A stretch of DNA of 64,000 bases from Adineta steineri (taxonomy: Eukaryota; Rotifera; Eurotatoria; Adinetida; Adinetidae): contig CAJNOI010000067.1 of NCBI GenBank assembly GCA_905250115.1, positions 378,490 to 442,489 of the forward strand, written 5' to 3'. The notes under the pieces were generated by a model. That model ran no database searches. It had not been told where the DNA came from and was given only the letters and a program-made list of their open reading frames with translations. The translations under genes were made by a program, and so were the position numbers. Every line of letters starts with the position of its first letter. Position 1 is the stretch's first letter. Below are positions 12,745 to 25,042 of the stretch, in pieces.

Positions 12745-12913
12745 GGGATCTATTATTAATTTTATATAATCTCAATTTTCGTATTTTATGATATTTATTT
12801 ATATTATTAAATTTCTGATGGAATTCAACTTAGAAAATAGAAGAAAATATTTGACATAATATTTTAGATATATGAAACTAGTGTACAACTAATCGTTTAT
12901 TTTTTAATGACTA

Positions 12914-12961
12914 GAGCGTGGATGTGATAAGAATTCTATCTCACACCCACACCCTCAAGAT
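12914..12961. repeat. Telomere-like hairpin ending CCCTCAAGAT
   Basis: GAGCGTGGATGTGATA faces TCTCACACCCACACCCTC. The left arm is diverged. Confidence 0.6.
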
Positions 12962-13060
12962 TCAGCATTTTATGGTATCAATAAACGAATTAATCAATTG
13001 CTTATAAATATTCGAACGAATTCTTTTTTTTGAAATATTTTCATCTAAAATTTAATGAGT

Positions 13061-13101
13061 GAAGGCGTGGGTGCCTCTTCTCTTAATCCACACTCACCCC
13101 T
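13061..13101. repeat. Diverged telomere-like hairpin
   Basis: GGCGTGGGTGC faces ATCCACACTCACCCC. Confidence 0.5.
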
Positions 13102-14884
13102 AAAAATAAGAATAAACATCTCAAGATATATTAAAAGACCTAGACAAAATATTGATGGAGTGTCGAAAACTGCTCCAGATGATGATTTAAGACGAGTTTT
13201 TGACACCTAAGAATGAAGCGAGAAAGACTTTTTATCCTCGTCTTGATTTGCGCTAAGAAGAGGGCATATCACCTTGCGTTATTTCATCCTATATTTGTTT
13301 ACTTTGACTTGATTGAGAGCATTCGACCGAAGCGACAACTGTATATATAGAATCAGAAGTTTGTGCTGTTTTTGAAGACAAGTTTGGAAATGCTGTATCT
13401 GTTTTTGTTCAAGAGTATTGAGTGAGCTTCTGAAAAGCTTAAAGAAATTATTTTTAATACGTGGGATATTCTGGATATAATATTCATGTTTTATTACTGA
13501 GCTCCGGCTAATGACCGAGTCTAAGTAGATCTCGACAAGTTCTATCGATTTCCTATCTCATTCATCATCGAGAGAATGCCAATTAATAAATTTGAAAGAA
13601 AACTTTTCTTCATTGTGACAGAAGAAACACAAGTAAGAAATGAGAAAGAAATAAATAATTTTTACAATTAAATTTTTGTTTCAGAGAGAACTAATGAAAA
13701 ACATTCAGATAAAATCTCTTTAAGTTTTATTTTCAAAACATAATTAAAAATATTTCTACTGAGTTTTTTCACTTTTATAGAGCAAAATGAAAAGAAAAAT
13801 AATTTTCTTAAATATTTTCAAATTCTTATTTGAATCGACTGAAAAATAACAATCTTTTCTACTGTCAAATGCTTCAACAACTCGCAAACTAAATGACGCA
13901 TTTGATCTCTCAGTATTCAACCGACTAATTGTTCACGACAACGATCACAATTTTCACTTGTCAAATTCTATAAATCTAAAATGCATCAATATCACTCTAT
14001 TTTCACTATAGGCGTATGGCGCTTGTCGATGTAAGTGACCATCTTGATAATGTGGATGACTTGCTCTTCCGTCACTTACATCCTCAAGATAGTGTCTGCT
14101 ATTAAACTGACTGAATTCCCGTTTCGGATATTTTAAACGTTTACTGTTTCGATCGATTTTCTTAAGTAGATTTTTTCTTTCTCTTATCAACAACAACAGT
14201 TAAATCATATTTATTTTTTAAATTTCATAGGGAAAATGCTACTAGTTATTTTCTTCATTTTCTGTCAATCCGTCTTATAAAAGAGGTAATAGAGCAAAAG
14301 ATAATTGCATGTCAGTTATACTCTATAATACAAACTAAATATTTATGTAAGTGGAAAGAAAAAGAAAGATAATTTTATAATAAAAATATCTTTCTTTTTT
14401 TACATTTTTTTGAAGTGCATCTGCGTAATAAAGTAAAGTTGATGTAACGCTTTCATGTCATTTATAAATTATAACTCATCTGAAGCATCTATATAATTGA
14501 GGCAGAAAATATAAGTTTATTTTAACTACGAGTTTTATAATTTAGTAGCAAATGCATGGTAAAGTTTCTTGTCTTCATTCTTACTTACGATCTTGAATGC
14601 TCTGTAGCTTATTTTTTTTTCTCAGTATCTTGATAATACTGGTAACAGGACTTTATTTGAGATAAATTTTAGATAGAATTTTATCTCTCGCATTTATTAT
14701 ATTAAGATCTCGACTCAATTCTGTCTGATGTATTCCCAATTGATATTTTAGAGTCAAAAATACATTTGAATTCGAAATTAAATTAGACAGCGCATGAGAA
14801 TATCTCTAGTCTTCTCAACAAACTATGATGCTTTCATTTTACGCTGTAACTGTATAGTGCGTGGAAAGAGTTCATCAAATATCT

Positions 14885-14890
14885 TTATAA
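14885..14890 (+). promoter_or_regulatory. Candidate TATA box for the intact 7TM gene
   Basis: TTATAA(A) lies about 75-80 bp before the ATG at 14965. In DNA this AT-rich, such a match is weak evidence alone. Confidence 0.25.
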
Positions 14891-14964
14891 ACGCCAAATC
14901 TGGATGTCTAATTAACTATTAAATATGCATTTTAGATTTCTCAATCGTACACTTAATAAGAAAA

Positions 14965-15942
14965 ATGGTCACTTCATTCTTATACATCAATCGCCAATGT
15001 AATATCTACTTCGGACTCTTTATCTTTATAACGGGCATAATAGGTAATACAATGAACATCATTGTTTTTGCGAGTGTGCGTAACTATCGCACGCAACCTT
15101 CTACATTCTATTATCTTGTTGACTCAGCCCAAAACATTCTCATAATGTTGATTATTGTTGCCCCGCGTATTGCATATGATGGATTTGCATTCGAGGTAGG
15201 TCTTACTTCAAACACATGGTGTAAATTCAGAAGATATTTCAGCGGCACGCTTTCTTTTGTTTCTTATACTTACGCATGTTTGGCCACTATCAATCAATTT
15301 TTCGTGACATCATCAAATAATCGTGTACGCAACTGGAGTAATATCAAGTGGGCTCATCGTAATGTGATCATTGTTATTGTCTCTGGTTGTTTATACGGTA
15401 TCCCATATTTTTTGTTTGGCAACCTTACACCAAACACTGTCTATTGTACTTACACAAACAATGTTTTTCAAGTCTACGTACCACTATTCATTTTCACTGT
15501 ACTCACTGTCGCGGTCAGTATTGTATTGATCACCTTTGGATGGTTGGCCTATCAAAATATTCAACAAACAACTGCTCTTGCTGATCAAGGAGCCCAGAAA
15601 CAAGTGACTCGAATGATTTGTATGCAAGTCATACTAGTGGTTTCATGTGAAGCTCCCTATGCTATTTACAATATCTATATGTGGTGTATGTTCGGTATAA
15701 GTTTTAGCGTAGATCCTAATTCTATACAGTACATTTTCAACACAATGACTGGCCTCCTAACGTGGGCCCAATTTGCGGTATAGTTCGTTTATTATATATA
15801 GATTTCTCATGTTGTTTTATATGATTTCTAGGGTAGTTTCTACGTTTTTTTCATCTCTTCAAGTCGCTTTCGTCAAACAGCAACAAAACGACTCTTCGGT
15901 TGGTGCAAGACCAATCAAGTTGCTCCAAATGAACGAACGTAA
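14965..15942 (+). CDS. Rhodopsin-like 7TM receptor (divergent lineage-specific family)
   Basis: Exons 14965-15777 and 15832-15942 join in phase 0 across a 54-nt intron (GTATAG...TTCTAG) and encode about 307 aa. The sequence shows TM1 with a G-I-I-G-N-T-M-N-I core, a P-S-T-F-Y-Y loop into TM2, a W-C-K-F-R segment opening TM3, C-L-A-T-I-N-Q-F-F at the cytoplasmic end of TM3 instead of D-R-Y, an ICL3 leading into Q-V-T-R-M before TM6, P-Y-A-I-Y in TM6, and a second exon with F-Y-V-F-F and S-S-R-F-R, as expected for the end of TM7 and helix 8. Loss of the D-R-Y arginine sets this family apart from classical peptide or amine receptors. The ligand is unknown. It stands alone on the plus strand, opposite to the related cluster at 8.2-10.3 kb. 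Confidence 0.85.
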
Positions 15943-16900
15943 CAATACACGCAGCTTTATCCAAAACTAGTTTTAACAACGATTCACTGATTGTTAAAAA
16001 GAGACCTATATGTCGTGTCAAGTGTTGTATTTTATGTTGTTGCTTTTTTCGCCGTTTGCTATTGTCCTAGCGTATTGTTTGTCGTCTTCACTGAAGAAAG
16101 GATCATATGAAATAAAATAGTTTGCTTGCTCATTGTCGAAAAAAAACAATATTTCTCAAGCTATGGTTATGCGAAACTACGTCGAAGGGTCCCATAACTT
16201 ATACAGTTAGACATTCATTATGGATTTTATTTCATTCGAATGTGTATTAGAAGCTAGACGCAACATCTATCAAACGGGAACAAACGAGTTTGTTTATATT
16301 TTCTTGTGAAATTTGATGATAACCATATTCACGTAAGAAAAAGAGAGAAAACGTAGACTTATTAATTATAATATAATTAATAGTGCTTCCTGGTCTTTCA
16401 TGGCCCATCACCCGTGTGCGACGGAAATGAATATCCGATTCATTTCTGTTGATCTTCACCTATATTCACCAATAATTGTTTGACTTAATTTGAGAGAGCT
16501 ATTAGGAACGACTTGATAGCTCTATTAATTGTATTATAATAAATAATAGATGTTTCACCGAATTATCATCTCTCCTGAGAATCAAACATATTCCAGTCAA
16601 CTCACGTAGGATATCGTAGCTCCTAATTTGCCTGTGAAGTGATTCCAACTCTACTCTACCTGATTCCAGATCCAGCTCGACGGGCTCTGTCGATTCCACA
16701 CATTACTTATTAATTTCGAGTGTGTTATCACTAGCAAAATACAAATTTATTTTTTCTAAGTTACATATATCAATAAGACTTATTGTGATAATTGTTCAAG
16801 ATTGTGAATATCAAAAGAAAAATTGTATTAAGTATAATATTCCCTTTTCTGAAAGAAAGGGTTATACAGCGTTAAAATAATGGGCACAAAATGCTAACGT

Positions 16901-16985
16901 TGTGAGTGCGGATGTAGTCATTGAAGAAGATAAACCTCATATTCACACGCACACGCACACCCGCACGCCCCCACACTCTCAAGAT
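16901..16985. repeat. Telomere-like hairpin, first of an adjacent pair
   Basis: TGTGAGTGCGGATGT faces ACACGCACACCCGCACGCCC and ends CTCTCAAGAT. The arms carry CG variants of the repeat. Confidence 0.6.
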
Positions 16986-16988
16986 CGT

Positions 16989-17054
16989 CCTGAGGGTGGG
17001 GTGGCTGTGTGTGAGTGTGTCGTTATTCTTTTTACTCACTCACACCATCAAGAT
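16989..17054. repeat. Telomere-like hairpin, second of an adjacent pair
   Basis: GAGGGTGGGGTGGCTGTGTG faces ACTCACTCACACCATCAAGAT. It begins only three bases after the first element. Confidence 0.6.
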
Positions 17055-17218
17055 TATAGTTTTCAAAAATGTATGTGAAATCCATAGAGCTAAAATATCA
17101 TAGATTATATATTTTTTATTAGTAAAAACTAGTCGAAATAACAAACGATATTTGATGTCTTTTTTTTTAAAATACAAATTAACTTTAATCTAAATTCTAG
17201 TAGTATTATTTCATGTTT

Positions 17219-19384
17219 TCATACCCAGGTTGAACCACTGACGGATCCAGTAATATTGGACTGTGAATTATGTATTTCTGATGCAAGTAAAATATCGGTA
17301 CTGCCGTCCACTTGTGAAGATTCCTTTTGAGAATAGATTTTATCGTTTTCTGGAATCAGTTTCAAAGTTTTGGTTGAAAAATCATCGGATTGAGCTGTTT
17401 CTCTTCGTAAATTTTTGGATATCCAATTTAAACATTTAATTCGCGGCTTCTTCAACATACCAAGCTGTTCACATACATTCCAAGCCATATGATCAATATT
17501 ATTTTCACAGGGTACCATAGGCTTGTCATGTAACAGATCTTTCATCCAAGATCGATTGAAACTGAAATTGGGTTCAATTGCGACTACGATTAAGCCTTTC
17601 TTTTCATCTCTTGATTTATTAGTAGAAATGATATAAGATAATTCTTGAAATTTATCAGTACTATCACCATAAGCTGTTGATACCAAGATAATAACCATTG
17701 TTGCCGATATAATATTTGGAGATACGTATTCCCACATATCATCAGACAGATCAATATTTTCATAGTCAATCCAAATTGGTGTCGTCATTCTCTTACGCAA
17801 CTCTTTTACAAATTCTCTACAAAACTCTTCGTCGGTATAATCATAACTAATGTAGATTTTCGATGACATTTCTTTTTTCTGTTCATTTGGTGACATAATT
17901 TGCTGAATATTACACCAAATACGCTTTGCATCATCCCGTTTTGGACGATTAGCCAGACTTTCTATGATTATACAAAACTGTTGATTATCAATTAATTGTT
18001 TGAGATATTCTGGATAACTGGAAATCTGTAATAGAATTCGAAGTAAATATTTGACAGCACGTTTTTCAAGTTCATCTGGTTCTGGATCCAGCAGAGCTCC
18101 GTAAAGAGATAAAAAAAGTTCTATAAAGTACTGTATTGCTGTTGATTTTTCATTGATCTTATCTTCCAGAATATGTTTTATTACATATGTATTTGTGAAA
18201 GCACGATCTAATAATTCCAATAATTCCGATAAATGATATCCTTCAAATGCTAAGTCATCGTTTTGATCAATTTTCTTACATAATTGATATAAATTTTTAC
18301 TAGTATCAAGAATGAGTTTTTTATTTTCTTCTGATTGTTCATCACTAGTAGCTAGTGCGATCAATGCCCGGCCATAACTTTCTGTCAAGTCACTATAGTT
18401 TTTATTATTGATTAACTGCTTACGTTCCATCAAAATATCAAAGGCTTTTTCTGTATGAAGCTGTTTTAAACCTGTCTTGTCTCTCGATAAATTGTAAACA
18501 ATGCAAACGATTGGATTGCCAATATAACTCATATGAGACGCAAATATATCTGAACGAATCCACTGAATAGTTTTTTGAATATAACCAACATCAATACATA
18601 TAGAAACTATTGCAAGTTTATCGGTCAAATTCCATAATAGAGTTAAAATGCAAGTTGTTACACATAGTATATGCCAAGAAACATGTTCGTTTGTATTTGT
18701 TAGGAAATTATTAATAAATTCTCGTAAAGAGATCATAAGAGAAGTGTAACTGTTTCTAAATTCTTTATTCGGCTGAATAACTGCTTTGTAAACAAAGTTG
18801 ATAGTATGGATTAGGTATTGGTTCAGAATATTGTAAAATTCAATACTTTTTTCTTGGGAAGATTCTTTATTGGTTTGGATAGAATCTAAATAATAGCGAA
18901 CGTCTATTAATAAACATCTCCCAATACTAAGAATATTACCTTTGATTGCTGCTGTTTCATTTGAAAGAATTCGTCGAAAGCAAATTTCAATAAAATCATC
19001 TTTTACAAGATTCAGAAGTATTGCATCCAAAATATCACTGGCATTCACTGGAGAATAATCTTTTTTATTACGAATACACTTTATCAGATGATTCAATTTT
19101 TTAAACATTGAATGAAAAGGTTGTCGTGATATAAACAAATCAGATCCATCGACAGCAGAAATGCGTACAATTATATTTAATGTTGTAATGAGAAACATTG
19201 AACTTTTTTGAAAAACCATTTGATCCAATATTCGATCAATATTCTCAGTTATATTGTTAAAGATTGTCTCTATTTTATTGATATTTAAATTAGTTGATAA
19301 ACTTAAAAGTTTATCGATTTCTCGAAGCAGATTGAGATAATTAGGTTTCATTGTTTCTAATGGCACATGATCAAGTTCTTCCAT
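17219..19384 (-). CDS. Armadillo-like / TIR-domain protein
   Basis: A single-exon frame of 721 aa. Residues 1-500 are alpha-helical and Leu/Ile-rich, resembling ARM/HEAT-type repeats. Residues about 508-630 form a TIR domain: K-I-Y-I-S-Y-D-Y (strand A, box 1), W-I-D-Y-E-N-I (strand B), then M-W-E-Y-V, then V-I-I-L-V-S (strand C), and I-V-V-A-I-E-P near strand D. Glu552 in M-W-E-Y-V sits where SARM1-type TIR NADases carry their catalytic Glu, so NAD+ cleavage is possible but not shown. The C-terminal 90 residues are polar. There is no signal peptide or TM, so it is probably cytoplasmic. The ARM-then-TIR order is that of SARM1, but no SAM domains are seen. It could equally be an adaptor. Confidence 0.8.
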   Translation of the reverse strand: MEELDHVPLETMKPNYLNLLREIDKLLSLSTNLNINKIETIFNNITENIDRILDQMVFQKSSMFLITTLNIIVRISAVDGSDLFISRQPFHSMFKKLNHLIKCIRNKKDYSPVNASDILDAILLNLVKDDFIEICFRRILSNETAAIKGNILSIGRCLLIDVRYYLDSIQTNKESSQEKSIEFYNILNQYLIHTINFVYKAVIQPNKEFRNSYTSLMISLREFINNFLTNTNEHVSWHILCVTTCILTLLWNLTDKLAIVSICIDVGYIQKTIQWIRSDIFASHMSYIGNPIVCIVYNLSRDKTGLKQLHTEKAFDILMERKQLINNKNYSDLTESYGRALIALATSDEQSEENKKLILDTSKNLYQLCKKIDQNDDLAFEGYHLSELLELLDRAFTNTYVIKHILEDKINEKSTAIQYFIELFLSLYGALLDPEPDELEKRAVKYLLRILLQISSYPEYLKQLIDNQQFCIIIESLANRPKRDDAKRIWCNIQQIMSPNEQKKEMSSKIYISYDYTDEEFCREFVKELRKRMTTPIWIDYENIDLSDDMWEYVSPNIISATMVIILVSTAYGDSTDKFQELSYIISTNKSRDEKKGLIVVAIEPNFSFNRSWMKDLLHDKPMVPCENNIDHMAWNVCEQLGMLKKPRIKCLNWISKNLRRETAQSDDFSTKTLKLIPENDKIYSQKESSQVDGSTDILLASEIHNSQSNITGSVSGSTWV

Positions 19385-20671
19385 CTAAAACAAAATTTCG
19401 AATATATAGTAAATGTAAAATACGTATTCTATGAAAGAAAGGAACGTTACCATATACATTAGTAAAATAAAAAAGGAAATACGAAGAATATTACTTATTC
19501 AAATATGCTTCTACCTTTTATACAAAAAAAAGATATGGTTGATAGAACGTAAACGCACATTTTGTCGTATGAAGGACGTTGAAGAGTAGTAAAGAGAAAA
19601 AAATTCTTTCTTCCTGCTATTGCCACCAAGCATTTCTTACGCTTGAAACTTTCAGCTACATCTGTTTTTTTTGAATTGTATTGAATTAGTAAGAGATGAT
19701 ATTGAATAATGTATGTGTCCTATAGTTTTGTTATTTTTCTCATCTTCTATTACTTATTAACCAAATACCTTGGAGAGCTGCTATCGAGTGATTGAGATTT
19801 CAAAGCGATCTTGTACATCAGTCACCCCAAGAGAATAAGTTCATGTACTTATGTGAAAGTTTTAATAATGAACTGATAGTCAATAAATTAGAGCAGATAA
19901 AGAATGTTGCGTTTGCAATTATACCTATTCGAAAAGTGACGTCCCACATGCAAGTGAAATATGGAACTGAAAAATGCACACAAAACAAGAAGTTACTGAT
20001 TGTTATGGAATATTACCTCACTCAACTAATTCTGTACGTTATATTATTCTCTAGTAAAAGAAAATGATTTCGTTCTTTTTAATACAGTATTTACGATGTG
20101 AAGTTGAAACAGACCTTGAACAGCTTTGTTTCGTATTGTTGGGTGTATGACCATTCCTGGTCTTATTATGCAAATGATAGGCGATAGAGAAAGAACTTTT
20201 ACAAAGTATTTCTGATGGATTGTTACAAGTGGGTACAAGGAAGAGAGTATTTCAGAATTAGTCGGGGAAATAATGTACAACTGCCAAATGAATAATTATC
20301 ATAAAAACTTCAGCGCAATTGCTGTTGGTAAATGGGGCAATATTCATAATTATCATAAATTTGATGAGAGGTTTGATTTGATGAATCAATTTTGTTTTTA
20401 ATTTAATATTGTTATAGAAAATATCAGCTTAGTTTTGTATGCGCCACACACTCACCGAATTATTCTGTAAAAGTTCTGATTTTTAGCAGCGCCATCATCC
20501 TCCTTCTTAAAAACCAAAAATGCTGAACAAAACATTTTCGCCAGAATACAAATTAAGTTTGAAACCGAGTAGCTTTATTTAATATTTCTGTCAAAATTAT
20601 AACAGAAAAAAATACTCCCATAATCATCACTAGCAATTTATTCCTCCTCTAAATAAATTTGATATTACCAT
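19385..20671. other. Spacer between the TIR gene and the LRR gene
   Basis: Short open frames on both strands (19792-20067, 20044-20280) have no recognisable features. No gene is called. Confidence 0.5.
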
Positions 20672-23600
20672 TCACGATTTTCTTCCTTTTACATTCCGTC
20701 GGAGTAATTCATCAATCGCATTCGTTGCAAGAGACCCAATCATATTGTTCAAGATCACTAGTTCTGTGAGTGTCTAGATGAAAAAGTGGAGATAAAGACA
20801 TGATACAGATATAGCGAAAACGGGGATTACTGTGTTATGTCGTAACCCTTCAATTAAATGTTGTGCTCCAACAACTGTGATTCGATTTTGTCCGAGATCT
20901 AGTGTGGTGAGTGTCTAGATGAAAACGTGAAGGTGAAGACGTGAGAAAGATATAGCGAGAACGAGGATTACTGTATTCTGTCGTAACCCTTGACTTAAAT
21001 GTTGCGCTCCAATACATCCGATTCCATTAAACCCGAGATCTAGTGTGGTGAGTGACTAGATGAAAACGTGAAGGTAAAGATATATTATAGATAAGGAAAG
21101 GATGATAGTTACTGTGTTGTGTTGTAATGCATTACCTAGAGACTGTGCTCCAACATGTTCGATTTCATTCTTCCGAATATTTAGTGAGATGAGTGTCTAA
21201 ATAGAAAACTGGAGATTGAATTATGGCATGAATAAGGAGAGGACTAGAGTTACTGTATTGTGCAGTAATGCATCACCCAAGGATTGTGCTCCAACGTCTC
21301 CGATTTGATTGCTCGAGAGATCTAGTGTGGTAAGCGTCTAGATGAAGAAGTGGAGATGAACACATGGTTTACATAAAGAGAGAATGAGAGTTACCGTGTT
21401 GTATTTTAATGCATCGCCTAAAGCTTGTGCTCCAACAACTGCGATTCGATTATGTCCGAGATTTATTGTGGTGAGTGTCTAGAGGAAAAAGTAAAAGTAA
21501 AGCAAAGTACAGATCAAGAAAATAACGGTTACTGTGTTGCGTTGTAATGCACTACCTAAAGATTGTGCTCCATCATCTCCGATTGGATTACTCCAGAGCT
21601 CTAGTGTGGTGAGTGTCTAGATGAAAAAGTGGAGATAAAGATATGGGATAGATAAAGAGAGAATAAGAGTTACTGTATTGTGTTGTAATGCGCTACCTAA
21701 AGATTGTGCTCCAACATCACGGATTCCATTGCCACCGATCTTTAGTATAGTGAGTGACTGAATGAAAAAGTGAAGTTAAAGATAAAGAGACAATGAGAGT
21801 TACTGAGTTGTATTTTAATGCATCACCCAAAGATTGTGCTCCAACATCACCAATTCCATTGCCACCGATATTTAGTGTGGTGAGTGTCTGGACGAAGAAG
21901 TGAAAGTATAGACATAGTATGGATAAGGAGAGGATTATAATTACTGTGTTGTGCTGTAATGTATCACCCAAGGATTGTGCTCCAACACCCCCGATATGAT
22001 TGCTCGAGAGATCTAGTGTGATGAGTGTCTAGAAGAAAAAGTGAAGGTAAAGACATGGTATCGATAAAGAGATAATGAAAGTTACTGTGTTATGTTGTAA
22101 TGCAACACCCAAAGATTGTGCTCCAATCTCTCCAATTCGATTATTTCCGAGAATTAATGTGGTAAGTGCCTAGATGATGAACGAAGGTATAGAGATGATA
22201 TAGATAAAGGGAAATGAGGATTACTATATTGTGTTTTAATGCAACACCTAAAGATTGTGCTCCAACATTTGCGATTCCATTATGTTTGAGATCTAGTGTG
22301 GTGAGTGTCTAGATGAAGAAGTATGAATAAAGATATGGTTTAAATGAAGAGAGAATGCGAGTTACTGTGTTGTGTTGTAATGCAAAACCCAAATATTGTG
22401 CTCCAACATTATCGAGTCCAGTGCTCTCGATAATTAGTGTTGTGAGTGTCTAGATGAAGAACTGTGGGTAAGGACATGATATAGATAAACAAAGAATGCG
22501 AGTTACTGTATTGCGTTGTAATGCATTACCCAGAGATTGTGCTCCAATATCTCCGATTTGATTCCATCCGAGATTTAGTGTGGTGAGTGTCTAGATGAAA
22601 AAGTGGTGGTAAAGACATAGCATAGACAAAGAAAGATGAGAGTTACTTTGTTGTGTTGTAATGCATCACCCAAAGATTGTGCTCCAACACCACTGATTCT
22701 ATTGCCACCGATATTTAGTGTGATGAGTGTCTAGATGAAGTGGTAGAAGTAAAGATATAGTATAGATAAGGAGAGAATGAAAGTTACTGTGTTGTGTTGC
22801 AATGCATCACCTACAAATTGTGCTCCAACATCTGTGATTTCATTGTTCGAGAGATCGAGTGTAGTGAGTGTCTAGATAAAGAACGGGAAGTATAGAGATA
22901 GCATAGAAAAGGGGAAAATGAGGACTACTGTATTGTGTTGGAATGCAATACCCAAAGATTGTGCTTCAACATCTCCGAGTTGATTGTTACAGAGATCTAG
23001 TGTACTGAGCATCTAGATGAAAAGATGAAGAAAAAGCCATAGTACAGATGAAGAGAGAGAATAGTTGGTCAGTATTACATGAGATCAGAAAAGTGAAATA
23101 AATGCTGTTCTGATCCTGTGGATATTAATATGAATACTTTAAGGATTTCGTGTAATACATAGTATTGCGATGATGTGTTGTGAAAATATGGAATGCGAAG
23201 AAGTTACTAAAGGTGATAGCAACGTTTTATCCGTATGTTGCTGGAATCTCTGAATGTTTGTCAGAGAGGAAAACTCTTTCAGTCAATAAAGAAAGTTTGT
23301 AAGGTACTTTTGCTCAGAGTAATTGTGAAGCGTATTACTAGGTACTTATATGACAATGTATTGGAGTAACTGTTTTTGAATTTAGTAAAGTATAGTGCAG
23401 CAGGTATTAGTATTCCATACGTATGATAAAGGATAGTTTTTTGTTAATAGTTAGTGAACAATTTTCATTGATGTGTATTTCTCGGACTCGTTATGTATTT
23501 TGCATCGAGTTGGGCCTTATTGATAGGTATGGTTTATATAAGTGAGAATATGATTTTTATGGTTGCTTTTGATGCCATCATAGTTCGTCTTTGGGAAGTG

Positions 23601-24138
23601 TGTCTCAGATGAAATTCGTTTCGGAGCAATTATTTTCCAAAAAAAACTGCATCAGAAGTAGTATTCCTGTCTCTTATGCACATCCACCGTCATTTGCATC
23701 GATAGTCATGCATGTTCTTAATGGAGTATTTGCCAGAGATATTTCCCAAGGACTTACCAAAGTTGTATTAAAATGAAAATAGTAATGTTTTTTTTCGTTC
23801 TTATGTAAACATTGTATGTTTATGACATCATACCTAGTTTGAAACGTGGAGTATTTAGATGAAATTAAAAAGAAAGAAAAAAAGGAATTTATTTTTTTCT
23901 GATTATCAGCACACTATGTTCATATTTTCAGTAAGAAATAGTTTATTCATGTATATTTTATTAGAGTCAATTGAAAAAAGTTTACCTGGTATCGATCGTA
24001 GATGTTTAAGATTCTATTGAATCGTTCACATACGTTTGTCATTGAGCACATAAGTGTAAAATCCGATTCATAATCCAGAATTCGGTACACAAGTTCTATC
24101 GGTAACGTATGGAAGTTGATGGCAGTTTGATTTGCCAT
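20672..24138 (-). CDS. F-box / leucine-rich-repeat protein with one LRR per exon
   Basis: The first exon (24138-23986, 51 codons) encodes an F-box (L-P-I-E-L-V-Y-R-I-L-D, later C-E-R-F-N-R-I-L). It ends in phase 0 at CAG|GTAAAC. After a 973-nt intron (23985-23013) come 17 exons of about 84 nt, each one ribonuclease-inhibitor-type LRR of 28 residues (T-L-T-x-L-D-L-x-x-N-x-I-x-x-x-G-A-Q-x-L). They are separated by introns of about 50-65 nt, so the period is close to 140 bp. Acceptors are nearly all CTAG|ACACTCAC. The last unit runs to a TGA at 20674-20672. F-box proteins with LRRs are typically substrate receptors of SCF ubiquitin ligases. That the F-box exon belongs with the array is inferred from phase and strand. 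Confidence 0.65.
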
Positions 24139-24986
24139 TGTAGACTGCTAATGAAATGTGTGCTGCGTTGACTTATATGTTGGTTATATGATGTGTTATT
24201 GTTTTTTTTCTTTCGATTAAATGAGTGAATGTTTGTTGTGTCATTGGTTTCACATGATGTTGCAATTACTCATTGAGAGAAAAAGGAAAAAAAATGATGT
24301 CAACTAAAGAATGACAGAATTGCCATAACAACTGCACACAAAGTTTTTGTTACGATTGTTGTATCGATATAAAATCATACATAATAGACATGAATATTGT
24401 GTTCTCAGTAATAATCAGTAAAGTTTGAATGAATTTATTTTTATTCAAAGTATATTATCATTTGATCGTAAAATTAAATATAGATATTTTATAAGATGGT
24501 ACATAATTTGTTCTGTTGAGATGGAGTCAGACGTATGAATCGACGAAAAAAATTAGATCATTACTTTTATGATTAGTGAAGTTTACTATAATTTGGTCTG
24601 TTGTTGGGCAAATTTGTCTGAAATATTTATTTTATACTAGAGGAATTTTAAAGAAATGTGTTTCTTTGTTTTAGAAGCAGCATCATTACAAATAAAAATA
24701 CTGAAGCTGTTGTTCTATTAGAAAACTCAAAATCTTTCATCATAATTATAAACATAGATTTGATCAATCAGTAAAATAGTAGTGAGCAAATCGTTCAGAA
24801 TTTTTTTTCAAATAATTGCTTTTAGAATATATAGTCGTCTGTTAGTGTAGAGCTGGAGTGAGATTAATCTAGTTGAACTTTTTCTACTTATTAGATTTAT
24901 ACTATTAGTATTGATTATCTGTAATAGAACTCAATTCGACTTAGGTTCTAGTTAGACTTAACGTTTTGTTGCTACAATCAATTTTT

Positions 24987-25042
24987 GAGGGTGTGGGTGT
25001 GGCTAAATATATATGAATGTCTATATTTACACCCACCCTCAA
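24987..25042. repeat. Telomere-like hairpin
   Basis: GAGGGTGTGGGTGTGGCTA faces ATTTACACCCACCCTCAAA. Confidence 0.7.

Larger units (their letters stand above)
12316..14885. other. Gene-free spacer with several hairpin repeats
   Basis: AT-rich DNA with three telomere-like hairpins (listed separately) and a perfect 12-bp inverted repeat (GATGTAAGTGAC / GTCACTTACATC) near 14028-14090, the latter again followed by CCTCAAGAT. An 80-codon minus-strand open frame at 13954-14196 spans that palindrome, has no recognisable domain, and I do not call it. Confidence 0.5.
15943..17218. other. Spacer with two adjacent hairpin repeats
   Basis: No gene is recognised. Open frames of 60-70 codons on the minus strand (16247-16459, 16502-16699) show no domain. 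Two neighbouring telomere-like hairpins lie at 16901-17054. Confidence 0.5.

Noticed and set aside
13954-14196. 80-codon minus-strand frame
   Set aside because: It spans a perfect palindrome and has no homologous feature. The structure explains the openness better than coding.
20700-23030. CRISPR array or satellite (regular 140-bp period)
   Set aside because: Each period contains an 84-nt in-frame LRR exon with GT/AG borders. This is a eukaryotic gene, not spacers or satellite.
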